A stretch of 56,119 nucleotides of DNA from the IMG/VR virus record IMGVR_UViG_3300036820_000642, positions 1 to 56,119 of that record, one strand, 5' to 3'. Positions 34,712 to 45,100 of the stretch are shown here, one piece after another; the first letter of the stretch is position 1, and every line of letters begins with the position of its first letter. The notes beneath the pieces were generated by a model. The model searched no databases. It saw nothing but the letters and a program-made list of their open reading frames with translations, and was not told the origin of the DNA. The DNA is from a virus. The translations under genes and the position numbers were made by a program.

Positions 34712-35629
34712 TTGAGTACACCGTTTGTTGAGGGGCTTCTCACACAGCCCTATGTCAGTGTCGCCGAATTCAGGGCAAGCCCGACGTGGCTGGACACTGA
34801 CGACTTGATCCCTGGCGGGGATCAGGAACAGCAAGACGCAGAAATGTTCAACGTCCTCCTACGTGCTTCCGCGTGGGCTGACAACTTCGTTGAACTGCGT
34901 CTCGGCGCCCACACGTGCACTGAGCAGACCAGGGCCAGGCCCGATCGTGACGGCCTGCTGTATCTCACCCCGAGCAATATTCCCGTGCGGTCCATCAACG
35001 CCCTGGCGTGGGGTTGCGATTTCCAAAACCTCCAGCTCCTACCGAGCCTTGAGCAGACGTGGGTGGAGGATCAGCGCGGCATTGTCGTGTCGCTCATGCC
35101 AGGTACCGGGTACCTGGCCAATCTCCAGTTCGGTCCTCGCCCTCGTTCCGACGCAGAGATGTACGTGCAATACCAGTACGTCGCCGGTTACGGCAACACT
35201 GTGCTCGCCGAGGCCGCCGAGGCGGGCAGCTCGTCTATCACGGTCCTTGACGGTACAGGGTTCACAGCGCCGGGCACGTCGCTTGTCGGCACAATGCCCG
35301 GCAGCATCGCCCGCATCTGGGACGCGGGCCTAGAAGAGGCTGTTGCAGTCAGCCCCACCTATATGGGCGGCAACACGATCCCCCTACAGTCCCCGCTCGT
35401 CAACCCGCATGCCCCCGGTGTCGTTGTCAGCGAGTTCCCCGCCGAGGTCAGGCAGGCAGTGATCTGCCACGCAGTCGCGCTCTTGATGAGGGAAGACGTA
35501 GGCGAAGAGGCCCCGTTCCCCGGCACGCCATTCGGGCCGTCCGCTCGCCGCAGCTCCGAGGGCGGCAAGGCCGGCGGCCTGGTGGATCACGCCATGCTCT
35601 TGCTCGAACCGTTCAGGCGAGTCCGCTAA
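34712..35629 (+). CDS. Head-tail connector (adaptor) protein
   Basis: 305 residues from TTG 34712. A helical N-terminal region (YVSVAEFRASPTWLDTDDL, LLRASAWADNFVELRLGAHT) resembles gp6/gp15-type adaptors. The C-terminal domain is beta-rich with ITVLDGTGFTAPGTSLVG and GNTIPLQSPLVN, an extra Ig-like part. It should sit between portal and tail terminator. Confidence 0.65.
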   Translation: MSTPFVEGLLTQPYVSVAEFRASPTWLDTDDLIPGGDQEQQDAEMFNVLLRASAWADNFVELRLGAHTCTEQTRARPDRDGLLYLTPSNIPVRSINALAWGCDFQNLQLLPSLEQTWVEDQRGIVVSLMPGTGYLANLQFGPRPRSDAEMYVQYQYVAGYGNTVLAEAAEAGSSSITVLDGTGFTAPGTSLVGTMPGSIARIWDAGLEEAVAVSPTYMGGNTIPLQSPLVNPHAPGVVVSEFPAEVRQAVICHAVALLMREDVGEEAPFPGTPFGPSARRSSEGGKAGGLVDHAMLLLEPFRRVR

Positions 35630-36172
35630 TTGGCTGAGACGAGCCGGTACATAGTCCGTGACGGCGTAGCCCAGTTCTTGGGTGGCGCGACCTGGGATCA
35701 GGAAGCCCGCGCTTACCGCGGTTCCGGCCCACTCGTCTCTTACGGGCTCTCCACTGTACGCAGGCATACCCCTAAACGCGTGTCGGATGAGGATTACGTC
35801 ATCGAGCAGGCCGCGGGTCGCGGCATGGGTGCCGCGATGATCGTGGAAATCCCGCATGACAAAGAAGTCAGAGACAGCATTGCCGGCAAAGTAGCCGGCA
35901 TCAAATGCATCGACTACGACATCGTGTTGGCCTGCTTCCACCTGGCGCACGAGGATCACGCGGAAGACGCAGGTGATGATGTTGACCTGCTCATTGAAGC
36001 CATTAAAGACCGTCTCCGCTCTGACCGCACTATAGGCGGCATCTTCAACACGAGCGGCCAAGACTCCACGGGAATAGAAGTAATCGTTGAACCCGCCGAG
36101 GAATGGCATGAACGCATCATGACCGTTTTCACGATCCAGTTCATCGGCAAAGTATTCATCGCCCCAGCTTAA
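35630..36172 (+). CDS. Head-tail joining / tail terminator-like protein
   Basis: 180 residues from TTG 35630. YIVRDGVAQFLGGATWD at the start, then DYVIEQAAGRGMGAAMIVEIP and C-terminal VEPAEEWHERIMTVFTIQFIGKVF. The strand-helix layout and location before the major tail protein fit a tail terminator. Assignment rests mainly on gene order. Confidence 0.55.
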   Translation: MAETSRYIVRDGVAQFLGGATWDQEARAYRGSGPLVSYGLSTVRRHTPKRVSDEDYVIEQAAGRGMGAAMIVEIPHDKEVRDSIAGKVAGIKCIDYDIVLACFHLAHEDHAEDAGDDVDLLIEAIKDRLRSDRTIGGIFNTSGQDSTGIEVIVEPAEEWHERIMTVFTIQFIGKVFIAPA

Positions 36173-36183
36173 GAGGAACAAGT

Positions 36184-36372
36184 TTGTCCAAGTATCAGTA
36201 TCTAGGGAACGTCGAACGGGTTTATCCCGATGTTGTGATCCCTGGAGAGGGAAGCCTCGTAGCGAAGCCGGGGCTGATCCAAGAATTCGATAAGCCGCCC
36301 ACTGACGGCCTATGGGTCAAGATCACCGAACCGAAGGTGAAGGCGGTTAAGGAAGCCGAGGAAAGCAAGTAA
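36184..36372 (+). CDS. Small protein before major tail gene
   Basis: 62 residues from TTG 36184. YLGNVERVYPDVVIPGEGS then KPGLIQEFDKPPTDGLWV, typical of small proteins next to tail tube genes that keep a short beta-barrel. Overlaps the major tail gene start by one base. Confidence 0.6.
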   Translation: MSKYQYLGNVERVYPDVVIPGEGSLVAKPGLIQEFDKPPTDGLWVKITEPKVKAVKEAEESK

Positions 36373-37601
36373 TGGCTACCACCACAATAGTTTATCCCCA
36401 GGATCAGGAATGGGTGGGTGCTGCCAGAGAAGCTGTTCCCGGCACTGCGGTCGCCCCGACTTCCACTATTCCGGTTGACAAGCCAGACCCCGATAACAAG
36501 CCCACAATGCTTGAAGACAAGTCCCTGATTGGGTCTATGGCTGAAGACGGCACGGTTGTCGAGGGCACCCAGATAGCGGACTATTCCTTGTCCGGGAATG
36601 TGTTCCTGGACGCTATCGGGTTTTTCATTCACAACTGCATGGGTGACTATGTAGCGACTGGTTCTACGCCTGCTAACAGCACGACTCTTACCGCTCAGGT
36701 TACCGCAGGAGCGACCACGGCCACTGTCGCGGCCGGTACTGGCTACTCCATAGGGCAGACTGTGCAGCTCGGTATCACGGCTGACGGTAACCCGGAGAAC
36801 GTGGTCCTGACTAATGTCACGGGGACGACCCTGACATTTGCCAACACCCCAGCGAGGTTCACTCACGCACCGGGTAAGGCTGTGGCCACGGTCGTGGCCC
36901 CATTTACGCATTTGTTCTCCGTGTTCAATGGTGCAGGCGGTCAGCCTGTGACTCACACGCTGACTCATTACACCGGTATCGGCGGCACCTACGGTGCCCG
37001 CCAGTATGCCTCTTGGTGCGCTGACTCCGTCGATTTCACTATTGATGCCGAGAAGCTGTTCACGCACAGCACTAAGGGCATGAGCTATCTCGGTACCCTG
37101 GCGCAGGCGGCGATTACCAACAACCCGACGACAACGCCACCCGAACCTAACTGGGAATTCCTGGTCGGTATCGGCGGACCCGCCGCCGGTGGGACGCTGG
37201 TGAATAACGTGACCGCTGGCGGTATCACGCTGGGGCGGAAGACTAAGGCATGGTTCGGCGCCAATGGTGCGCAGAACCCTTACATTATCGCCCGTGCCGG
37301 GTTCTCCATGACCGGTAAGTTCACCCAGTTGGCTCAGGATGAGACCCCGCTAACCAACTTGATTAGCAATACTCAGCCTCAGTTGCAGCTCAAGATGACC
37401 AACGGACTATCAGGCTCTGCCCTCATGTCGATCCAGTTCGATATTCAGACTGGCGCTTATCTGACGGACAAAATGTCTGACACTGACGCGATCACGTACG
37501 AGACGAGCTTTAAGGGTGTCAGGAACACTACTAATGCTGGCCAGTCTGGCGGGCTTTCGCCCGGCAAGGTCACATTGGTAAACGCAGTCTCCACCTACTA
37601 A
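36372..37601 (+). CDS. Major tail protein with Ig-like insertion
   Basis: 409 residues from ATG 36372. Tail-tube-like strands at both ends (DYSLSGNVFLDAIGFFIHNC, EFLVGIGGPAAGG, SALMSIQFDIQTGAYLTD). Residues about 100-175 (STTLTAQVTAGATTATVAAG, TLTFANTPARFTHAPG) form an inserted beta domain, probably facing outward on the tail tube. Located directly before the assembly chaperones. Confidence 0.75.
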   Translation: MATTTIVYPQDQEWVGAAREAVPGTAVAPTSTIPVDKPDPDNKPTMLEDKSLIGSMAEDGTVVEGTQIADYSLSGNVFLDAIGFFIHNCMGDYVATGSTPANSTTLTAQVTAGATTATVAAGTGYSIGQTVQLGITADGNPENVVLTNVTGTTLTFANTPARFTHAPGKAVATVVAPFTHLFSVFNGAGGQPVTHTLTHYTGIGGTYGARQYASWCADSVDFTIDAEKLFTHSTKGMSYLGTLAQAAITNNPTTTPPEPNWEFLVGIGGPAAGGTLVNNVTAGGITLGRKTKAWFGANGAQNPYIIARAGFSMTGKFTQLAQDETPLTNLISNTQPQLQLKMTNGLSGSALMSIQFDIQTGAYLTDKMSDTDAITYETSFKGVRNTTNAGQSGGLSPGKVTLVNAVSTY

Positions 37602-37664
37602 GCCGCATTCTTGCGACCGTAAACCGGTTACGGTCGCACAGTATCAACTTCAAGGGATCACATA

Positions 37665-38030
37665 TTGCGCATTGACCTGCCTGATTCTAATTGGGCTGAA
37701 GTCCGTGACCCGGACGACCTGTTTGAGGATGACCGCCGTGCGGTAGCACGGCGGGCCATCGTGGAGTTTAACCCGGCCACTAAGACCCGTATCATGCGCG
37801 GGGACATTGACGGGGAAATGGGTGACGCTCTCCTAGAGCGCATCATCACCGCCTGGTCTTACCCGTTCAAGGTCCCTGCCAAGGACCCGACTGCGCTCGG
37901 GAAGCTGCGGATCAGTCATGCTCGCGCGCTGCGCGATGCTATCTCTCCTCATTTCAAGGTCATCAACGGCACCGAAGATGATGAGTCTGATGATGCCGAG
38001 GACCCTACCGAGCCGGAATCCGGCAGCTAA
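37665..38030 (+). CDS. Tail assembly chaperone (upstream frame)
   Basis: 121 residues from TTG 37665. Acidic and helical (NWAEVRDPDDLFEDDRRAVA, LGKLRISHARALRDAI) with an acidic linker (EDDESDDAEDP). It is the equivalent of lambda gpG. The downstream frame at 38006-38245 has no start and lies in the -1 frame, so frameshifting is expected to produce the longer form. Confidence 0.75.
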   Translation: MRIDLPDSNWAEVRDPDDLFEDDRRAVARRAIVEFNPATKTRIMRGDIDGEMGDALLERIITAWSYPFKVPAKDPTALGKLRISHARALRDAISPHFKVINGTEDDESDDAEDPTEPESGS

Positions 38031-38245
38031 AGCAGTACCTGGCTAACCGTGCCCACGACCCTGCACAGATCCCCTGGGAGGCATACAGGTACACCCTGTA
38101 TGCCCGCAAATTCGGGTGGACTCCGCGGCAGGTCGATACCGAGGTCCCGTTGCATTTGGATGCCTGGTTCTTCCGGATTGACGCAGCCATTGACGCCGAG
38201 ACAGCGCGCCGTACCGCAGCCGCGCAAGCCAAGAACAAACGGTGA
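38006..38245 (+). CDS. Tail assembly chaperone, frameshift extension
   Basis: About 79 residues in the -1 frame relative to the preceding gene, open from 37994 but lacking an ATG, GTG or TTG before the conserved part (LKQYLANRAHDPAQIPWEAY, FGWTPRQVDTEVPLHLDAWF). It is the equivalent of lambda gpT. No standard heptamer is present; CCT before ACC (GAC CCT ACC) could slip to CCC. The exact slip point is uncertain. Confidence 0.65.
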   Translation, partial: YRAGIRQLKQYLANRAHDPAQIPWEAYRYTLYARKFGWTPRQVDTEVPLHLDAWFFRIDAAIDAETARRTAAAQAKNKR

Positions 38246-38686
38246 ATGTCTAGCGTAGATGATGGCGCGTGGAAAGACGCGCTCCATCTGTGGGCGGTTC
38301 TAGCTCGCCGTGAAGGCAAGGCCGCGTCTATGGACACTGCCTCTGATGTCAAGTCCCGTGCCCGCATCCTGCTCAGTATTTACGAGCATCCCCCCCGCAC
38401 GAAAACGCCTTCTCCCGCGGGTATCGGTCCTGTCGGCAAGATAGAGGGCCTTCTCCGCGACAACATTTACAGCACGCCGGGATATGAGGGATTCGATGTC
38501 GGTGTCGGCCCCACTATCCGTTATTCCCGTATTCAGGAGCTCGGCGGCTGGTGCGGGAAAGGTCATCGTACCTATTTGCCCCCTCGCCCCTACTGGATTA
38601 CCGCTCACGAAATGGTGGTCAAGGGGTCGAGGGGGCGCATTTATTACAATCATTGGCTGGCTGCCCAGCGGGCAGTTACAGGATAG
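38246..38686 (+). CDS. HK97 gp10-like tail completion protein
   Basis: 146 residues, ATG 38246 directly after the chaperone stop. VDDGAWKDALHLWAVLARRE at the start, then GVGPTIRYSRIQELGGWC and LPPRPYWITAHEMVV, the strand and PPRP-type pattern of HK97 gp10 family proteins. That gene normally lies before the major tail gene; here it follows the chaperones, an unusual order. Confidence 0.6.
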   Translation: MSSVDDGAWKDALHLWAVLARREGKAASMDTASDVKSRARILLSIYEHPPRTKTPSPAGIGPVGKIEGLLRDNIYSTPGYEGFDVGVGPTIRYSRIQELGGWCGKGHRTYLPPRPYWITAHEMVVKGSRGRIYYNHWLAAQRAVTG

Positions 38687-38696
38687 GAACCAGAAT

Positions 38697-41600
38697 ATAG
38701 CGGATTACCTGCCACCAGTAGTAACGAAACTCACTGGTGACATTGATGATTTCCTGGCAGACCTCGCCCGCGCTGAAGCAGCTATGGATGCATTCGCGGA
38801 CGGCCTCAAAGATATCCCGATCAAATTCGAGGTCGATGAGGCAAGCATCGCGAAGGTTGAGGCTGTCGCTAATGCGCTAGCCGATAGTCTCCGGCCGGAA
38901 ATTCATTTCCAGGCGGATCTTGATGCCCTGAATGCCGGGAAGCTGGTGGGGGAAACGGCTGCTGCGCAGACGGCAGCGGATGGACTCTCGAATTCGATCC
39001 GCCGTCTCGGTGAAGCCGACAACCTGACCGCTAAAGACGCCTACATGCTCGCCATGGCGCAGACGATGCAGGCTAAGGCGGCCAATGCTGGCGCTGACGC
39101 AGACGACAGGGCAGCCAAGAACACGTACCTGCTGGCTATGGCTCAGCGGATGTCGGATAACAGCGCGAAGCAGCAGGCCGCCAGCATGCGCCAGGTCGCC
39201 GACGACGTGAACGCCTACAGCAACCGGGTACACGGCTGGTTCAGTCTGCTTACCCACGACTTCACCCTATTCGGGGGTCTCCTCGGAGATACCCACATGA
39301 TCGGGTCTATTCAGGGCTGGCATATCGCCCTAGACGGGCTGCTAGAGGCGACGATCGCGCTTGGCGGGGCGCTGCTGGCGCTCAGCATCGGTGCTGCCGC
39401 GGTCGCTCCGGCCGCGGAAGACATTTACACGCACCTGAAGTCCGTCAACGATGTGTCAACGGCGCTCGGGGTCACTATCCCCCCATTGACTGGTAATTTC
39501 CAGGCACTATCACAGTCGGTTGCGCCGCAGGCTCTTGAAGCGTTCGGCGGCGCACTTAATCTCCTCAACAACGGATCGGGTGCTTTCGCCAAGACAGCCC
39601 ACGAGGTCGTTACCGGTCTCGATGACTGGATAGCGAAGCTAGACATTTTCATGAACGCCCAAGGGCACATGGGCGGTCTCATGCTGGATGGCGTGGGGTT
39701 CCTCCACCAGTTCGAGGTAGCGGCCGACAATGTCGGCAAGGCGATTGTGAACCTTGCGAAGGCGGACCCTGGTACCGCGCATTTCCTGATGGACATTGCC
39801 GAGGGCGCGTCTAAAGCGCTCGACGTGTTCACGGAACTTCCGACACCAATCCTCCTGACCATCATGGCTATCCATTCGTTCCTTTTGTGGGGTGGCCTGC
39901 TCACTACGTGGGCATTGAAAATCGCTTCTCCTTTCATGACCTTCGGCACGACTATGATAACGGCTGCCGCGAAAATGGGGCTGTTGGGTGACGCGGCGCA
40001 AGCCGCAACCATTCCCCTCACAGACCTCCGTACTGCGGAGAGCATGGCGGCTGCCGAGTCCACTAGTTTCGGGGAAAGCCTCGCCGCATTCGCAACCAAT
40101 CCTTTCACGTGGGTTGTTATCGCTGCGGCGGGCCTGGCCTACCTGGGGTATCAGGAGACGCAGGCATCTGCCGGGGCGAAGAACCTCATCAACTCGCTCA
40201 ACACCCAGGTCAATAGTGATACGGCCAGCCAGGCGGTTACCGATATCTCTTCCGCGGTAGGGCAGCTCAACCAGGCACTCAATCAGACGCAACAGAATCT
40301 TCTGGTTCTCAGGGTGCCTATCGATATCGGCGGTATCGAGACAACTGATCTGAAGATCAGTTCAATGGAAGCGTCTATGCGCGCCTTCGGCGAAGCCGGC
40401 GACGACATGAAGAAGCACATGACAGGGTTCTTGTCATTCTTCAGTAACGTCGGAGGGGCGATAGAGAATACCGCTAAAGGTATCGGGGATGCCACGGCCT
40501 CCGCGTTCGGAGGCCCGAGGACGCAAAACGATATCAACGCGTATAAGGGCGCGATCGTCTCCCTGACCGGTGAGCAGAAGAACCTCTTTAACGAGACTGG
40601 CGCGTTGATGCGGCAGGGTTTCACGTTCTCTCAGTCTCTCGGGTTGCTTGATCTCGCCGGAGTCCAGGCCAGCGATTCATTCGACGTGATGAAACAGAAG
40701 GTCAGCAATCTTCTGGCTGGCTATCAGGCGATGGGTATTCAGGCTGGCCTGCTCGGCAACTCGATCAACGCTGTCACGTTCGCAAGTGAGCAGCAGGATT
40801 CAAAGGTGGCAGCCCTTACACAGGGGTGGAGCGCGTTTATCGGCATGCTGACTGGCGGCGAATCAGCGTTCACCACCTATGAAACCCAGTTGCAGGGATT
40901 GGGTACGGCTGCCAGCGGGACAGCCGGGGCTATCAAGATCGTCAACGGCGTAGTCTCCGACACGACGAAGGCCACCGGCAACACGACTACCGCCGTGACT
41001 GCGGCGGCGAAGGCCATGAACGGGCTGAGCGCGAATAGCCTCCAGCTCCGCGGCTCCTTCACGACCGCCATCACGGACGCGTCCGACTTGCAGAACAACC
41101 TGATTACCATGGCGTCCGCGGCTGGCCTGGGCGCCAAGGGCGTGACCATGCTGAGCCAGGCGGGCAAGGACGCGGTAGCCCAGTTGCTTCCGCTGGGGAA
41201 GGGCAGCGCCTACGCGACTTCCATGCTGTACGGCCTGGCGCAGCAGGCCGGATACCAGGGTGTCGATTCGTTTAAGGCATTGTCGGAATGGGTCGGGAAG
41301 ACTAAGAACCCTATGGATTCTCTTGATTCGATTGTCAACACGCTAACGACTGACAGTGCGAATCTTACGCAGGATGTGAATAATCTCGCTAACGCGCTGA
41401 ACAGCAACCTTAATCAGGCGATGGCAGCCGCGATTGTGCAGGCGTCTGGCGGGCAGGTGGCGTTTGACCAGTTCGCTACGGCGACAATGAATGGCCAGCA
41501 TAATGCGTCGCTCATGAAGTCGTCGGCTACGCAGCTCGCGACGGAACTTATCGACGTTACCGGGAACGCGAATTCGGCTCACGGCGAGTTTGATACTTTC

Positions 41601-42104
41601 GCTACCGCCATGGGCTGGTCGAAACAGCAGGCGGATTCACTGTGGAAGTCTGTTGAGAATGTGGCGCAGGCAATGGCCAGCATCCATAGCGTCACGGCTT
41701 CTATAAACATCAGCGAGAACATTATTCACCCGTCCGCCCCAGCCGGAACCTATCCGACCCCAACCGGGATAGCGCCCGGTTTCAGCGGGCTCGCCTCCGG
41801 GGGCCGCATCCCCGGTTACGGAGGCGGCGACACTTACGGCCCGATCATGGTCGAACCCGGCGAAGCCGTCGTACCGAAACATCTCGTTTCCGGGGTCGCA
41901 CCCTATCTCGGTTCTCATGGCGTGCCTGGTTTCGCCGAAGGCGGATACGTGGGCGGCGGCTCACCGCCTGGTGGCGGGCAGGGTGTCGTGGAAGTCAACG
42001 TGTATTTGGATGGCAAGCAAATTCAGAAGTCCACGCAGAAGCAGACTTACAAGGTGAACCGGCGTAACGGCACTGCCGTTACAGGGAAGATGAGCCCACG
42101 GTAA
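38697..42104 (+). CDS. Tape measure protein (apparent ATA start)
   Basis: 1,135 residues if begun at ATA 38697, giving IADYLPPVVTKLTGDIDDFL, a normal tape-measure beginning. No ATG, GTG or TTG lies nearby; the nearest in-frame starts are inside the previous gene and give unlikely sequence. AGGATAGGAA precedes by about 6 bases. Hydrophobic helices occur in the middle (WHIALDGLLEATIALGGALL, LLTIMAIHSFLLWGGLLTTW, NPFTWVVIAAAGLAYLGY), and Gly-rich FASGGxIPGYGGGD-like repeats near the C-terminus. It sets tail length, roughly 170 nm by the usual 0.15 nm per residue. Confidence 0.85.
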   Translation: MADYLPPVVTKLTGDIDDFLADLARAEAAMDAFADGLKDIPIKFEVDEASIAKVEAVANALADSLRPEIHFQADLDALNAGKLVGETAAAQTAADGLSNSIRRLGEADNLTAKDAYMLAMAQTMQAKAANAGADADDRAAKNTYLLAMAQRMSDNSAKQQAASMRQVADDVNAYSNRVHGWFSLLTHDFTLFGGLLGDTHMIGSIQGWHIALDGLLEATIALGGALLALSIGAAAVAPAAEDIYTHLKSVNDVSTALGVTIPPLTGNFQALSQSVAPQALEAFGGALNLLNNGSGAFAKTAHEVVTGLDDWIAKLDIFMNAQGHMGGLMLDGVGFLHQFEVAADNVGKAIVNLAKADPGTAHFLMDIAEGASKALDVFTELPTPILLTIMAIHSFLLWGGLLTTWALKIASPFMTFGTTMITAAAKMGLLGDAAQAATIPLTDLRTAESMAAAESTSFGESLAAFATNPFTWVVIAAAGLAYLGYQETQASAGAKNLINSLNTQVNSDTASQAVTDISSAVGQLNQALNQTQQNLLVLRVPIDIGGIETTDLKISSMEASMRAFGEAGDDMKKHMTGFLSFFSNVGGAIENTAKGIGDATASAFGGPRTQNDINAYKGAIVSLTGEQKNLFNETGALMRQGFTFSQSLGLLDLAGVQASDSFDVMKQKVSNLLAGYQAMGIQAGLLGNSINAVTFASEQQDSKVAALTQGWSAFIGMLTGGESAFTTYETQLQGLGTAASGTAGAIKIVNGVVSDTTKATGNTTTAVTAAAKAMNGLSANSLQLRGSFTTAITDASDLQNNLITMASAAGLGAKGVTMLSQAGKDAVAQLLPLGKGSAYATSMLYGLAQQAGYQGVDSFKALSEWVGKTKNPMDSLDSIVNTLTTDSANLTQDVNNLANALNSNLNQAMAAAIVQASGGQVAFDQFATATMNGQHNASLMKSSATQLATELIDVTGNANSAHGEFDTFATAMGWSKQQADSLWKSVENVAQAMASIHSVTASINISENIIHPSAPAGTYPTPTGIAPGFSGLASGGRIPGYGGGDTYGPIMVEPGEAVVPKHLVSGVAPYLGSHGVPGFAEGGYVGGGSPPGGGQGVVEVNVYLDGKQIQKSTQKQTYKVNRRNGTAVTGKMSPR

Positions 42105-42105
42105 A

Positions 42106-45100
42106 TTGACTGCCAGTGTTATCAATCAGTGGCCTATCGCGAACATCAATTGTTACGCACCCCAGACAACCGAGGTTGCCAATACTACGGGCAACACCCT
42201 GATTGCCGTCATCGGTTGGACTGCGAACAACTATGCGGGGCAGGTCACCCCGGTTTCTTATGTCGCGGATGACGCCCATAACTGGTGGATACAGCTCGCT
42301 ACGAGCCCTTACAGTACGGCGCAGCAGCAGCCTAGCCGCTGCTCGATCTGGATGGCGCCGAACGCTACTGCCGCAACAGTCTTGTCTGTCGCTTGCGCGA
42401 CCTACGTCCTCGGGCTGACAGCCACGATCCTGGAGGTGCCGGGGCTCCCGGCGCTCGCCTACACGGACGTGACGGCGATGGCCTACAACACGTCGGGTTC
42501 TACCCTGTCCTTCGGGTCGGGAAGCTACAACGCGGGCGACACCCTGTTCGGTGTCGCCCATATCCCCAACACCAACGTGACTGTCACGACCCCTGCGGGG
42601 TGGACCGCGCTCACCCCAGTCAACGCCTTTGATACGGGATTCGGTCACGGCGGTCCTGATGACAGCCAGATCTGGCCGTACTGGCGGACAGCTACCGCAG
42701 GCGGGACGCTCAGCGCGGCCTTCGCGCTGTCGGCCAGCTCTCCCGCTTCGGGTGTGCTCGTGTCCATCCCCTCAACCGGGCAGAGTGCCACGCTCGTGCG
42801 GCCGTCCAGGCCGAATGTCAAGGTGGAGGCCGCATTTGGTGTCTCGCCCGGCGAGTTTCAGCAGCCGTGGGCGTGGACTGACATAACCCAGTACGCCATC
42901 GGTGAGCAGGGCGAGACGATCATTGACGCTCAGCGTGGCCGGACGTATGAGCTGGACTCGGTAGAGGCCGGGGACATGACGGTTTCCCTGGACAACCATA
43001 CGGGCGTGTTCACGCCCGGTTTCACCGGTTCGCCTTTTTACCCTTCGGTATTGCTTAACACTCCAGTGCGAGTCAGCGCCATCTGGAATAGCAAACAGTA
43101 CCCGGTTTGCGCTGGTTATGTGGAACGGTGGCCGCAGACCTTCGCCGATCCGCAGTTCGGGATTGTCCCGATGGAAGCAACAGACGCGATCGGGCCACTG
43201 TCCAATATCCAGCTCCCATCCGCCTATCAGGGTGAAGTGCTCCTAGACAACCCGTATGTGTTCTGCCCATGCTCGGAAAACTACACCGAGGCAAATGGCC
43301 TGCCGTGCAGCAATATCGCGCGGGGTAATCAGAAGGACGCGACCTATATGGACGCGATCATCTCCTACAGCCCCAGCTCGACCAGGCCGCTAGAGACTGG
43401 CCTGCTGCTGGGGCTCCTCGGCGACATGGGCACCGGGGTGGGGTGGGATGACTCCGTTACTGGCACTGACTCTTCCCCGGTTCCGGCGACGTTCTATGTT
43501 GATCCTGGTATGCCGCAGTTGACGGGTACGTATGGTGTCACTGCGGAATGGTGGATGATTATTCCGACTGGCCGCACGGCCGCGTCCAGCATGGAAGTTT
43601 TCAGGCTCCTCGGTAACGTGCCTAATTACTATATCGGCACAAACTTCATCGGCGGGTTCGGGGTAAGGATGCTGTGTTACCTCAATGGCGATGACCAGAT
43701 TGCTCTAGAACTGGCTGATTCCAGGGGCGACAATGCGACCTATTATTGGACGCAGAACACGTCAGACGGCATGCTCCATCATTACGCGTTCACTGTGCTG
43801 CCTACTGGCAGCGGCGCGTTTACCCTCATCGGTTACCTTGATGGTGTCCAGCAGTACACCCAGGCTGTTACCGGCCTGACAGGGACGATGAATGATGCGT
43901 GGTGGATGTCGTGGGGACCGATGATGTACCACAATGGCGGTACTGCCCAAGGGAACAATTACTCTATCGGGCAGGTCTCTTACTTCGGCGCAGCGCTGCC
44001 GTACTCGCGGATAGCGGAACATCACCTTGTGGGCGCTACCGGCGCCGGAGGCGACTCGGCTAACACCCGGTTCGGCAAACTGCTGGCGTGGGGTAACTAC
44101 GGCGGTCCTCGGGCTAGCGCCTGGTCCTCACCCTCACCCCAGTTCGGCCCGGCCGACCAGATCGCGAACACGTCGATTGCGTCGGCCGCGTCCACTGTCG
44201 CGCAGACCGATGAGGGCATGTTTTTCTGTGACGCCCAGCTCAACACGTGTTATTACAGCCGCCAGTTCTTGTTCAACCGGCCGGTCAAATGGGCGTTCTC
44301 CGATGCTCAGCCTGTCCAGTTGAATGCCAACAGCCAGTTCAACGGGTCTATCTCTCCGTGGACTGGTGTCAATGTGACACCGGTGTATTCGACTGCTGAG
44401 CAGCAGTCGGGTATTGGTTCCATGATGATTACCCCGAACGGGACAAGCTCGACTGTGGGTGCACAGTCGGAGACATTCACTGTGTCTCCCTCCACCATGT
44501 ACCAGGTTAATGCGCAAGGTCTCTCACTGGTCGGGTACGGCTCGTATGAGGTCCTGGTTAACTGGCTGACTTCCGGCGGTACACCCATCTCCACTTCGTC
44601 GCAGACGATCAGTCTCCCGGCTGGCGGCTGGGAGCTGAACAGCGACGTGTTCACCAGCCCGTCAAATGCCGGGCAGGCTAATTTTCAGGTCCTGGAAACT
44701 GGCACACCAGCGAACACGAAAGTGTTCTGGGTTGACTCGGCACAGTTCCTCACTGTGCCGGGCACCATCCCCTATGACCCGTCATCGAGTTTCGATTACG
44801 ACAACTCGTTTGTTTATAATATTCTCCAGTCTCAGAGGACAGTCAACGCCGGTAACCTCGCGGACAGCGGCCAGTACAACCCGATTACCAAGCAGTGGGA
44901 AACGTCGGGTTACGGTGCGACCGTATCCATCTTTAACCCGACGAGCCAGGATGAATATTTCCCGCGTGGCCCGTTGGAGCTGGACGTTGAGACTGTGAGC
45001 GACCAGGATGCTTACGACATTTGCAACTGGAACCTGGTGGCTTATAGTCAGCCGATGTTCAGGGCTGCCGATGTCGTTCTCTACCCGTCCCGTAATCCCA

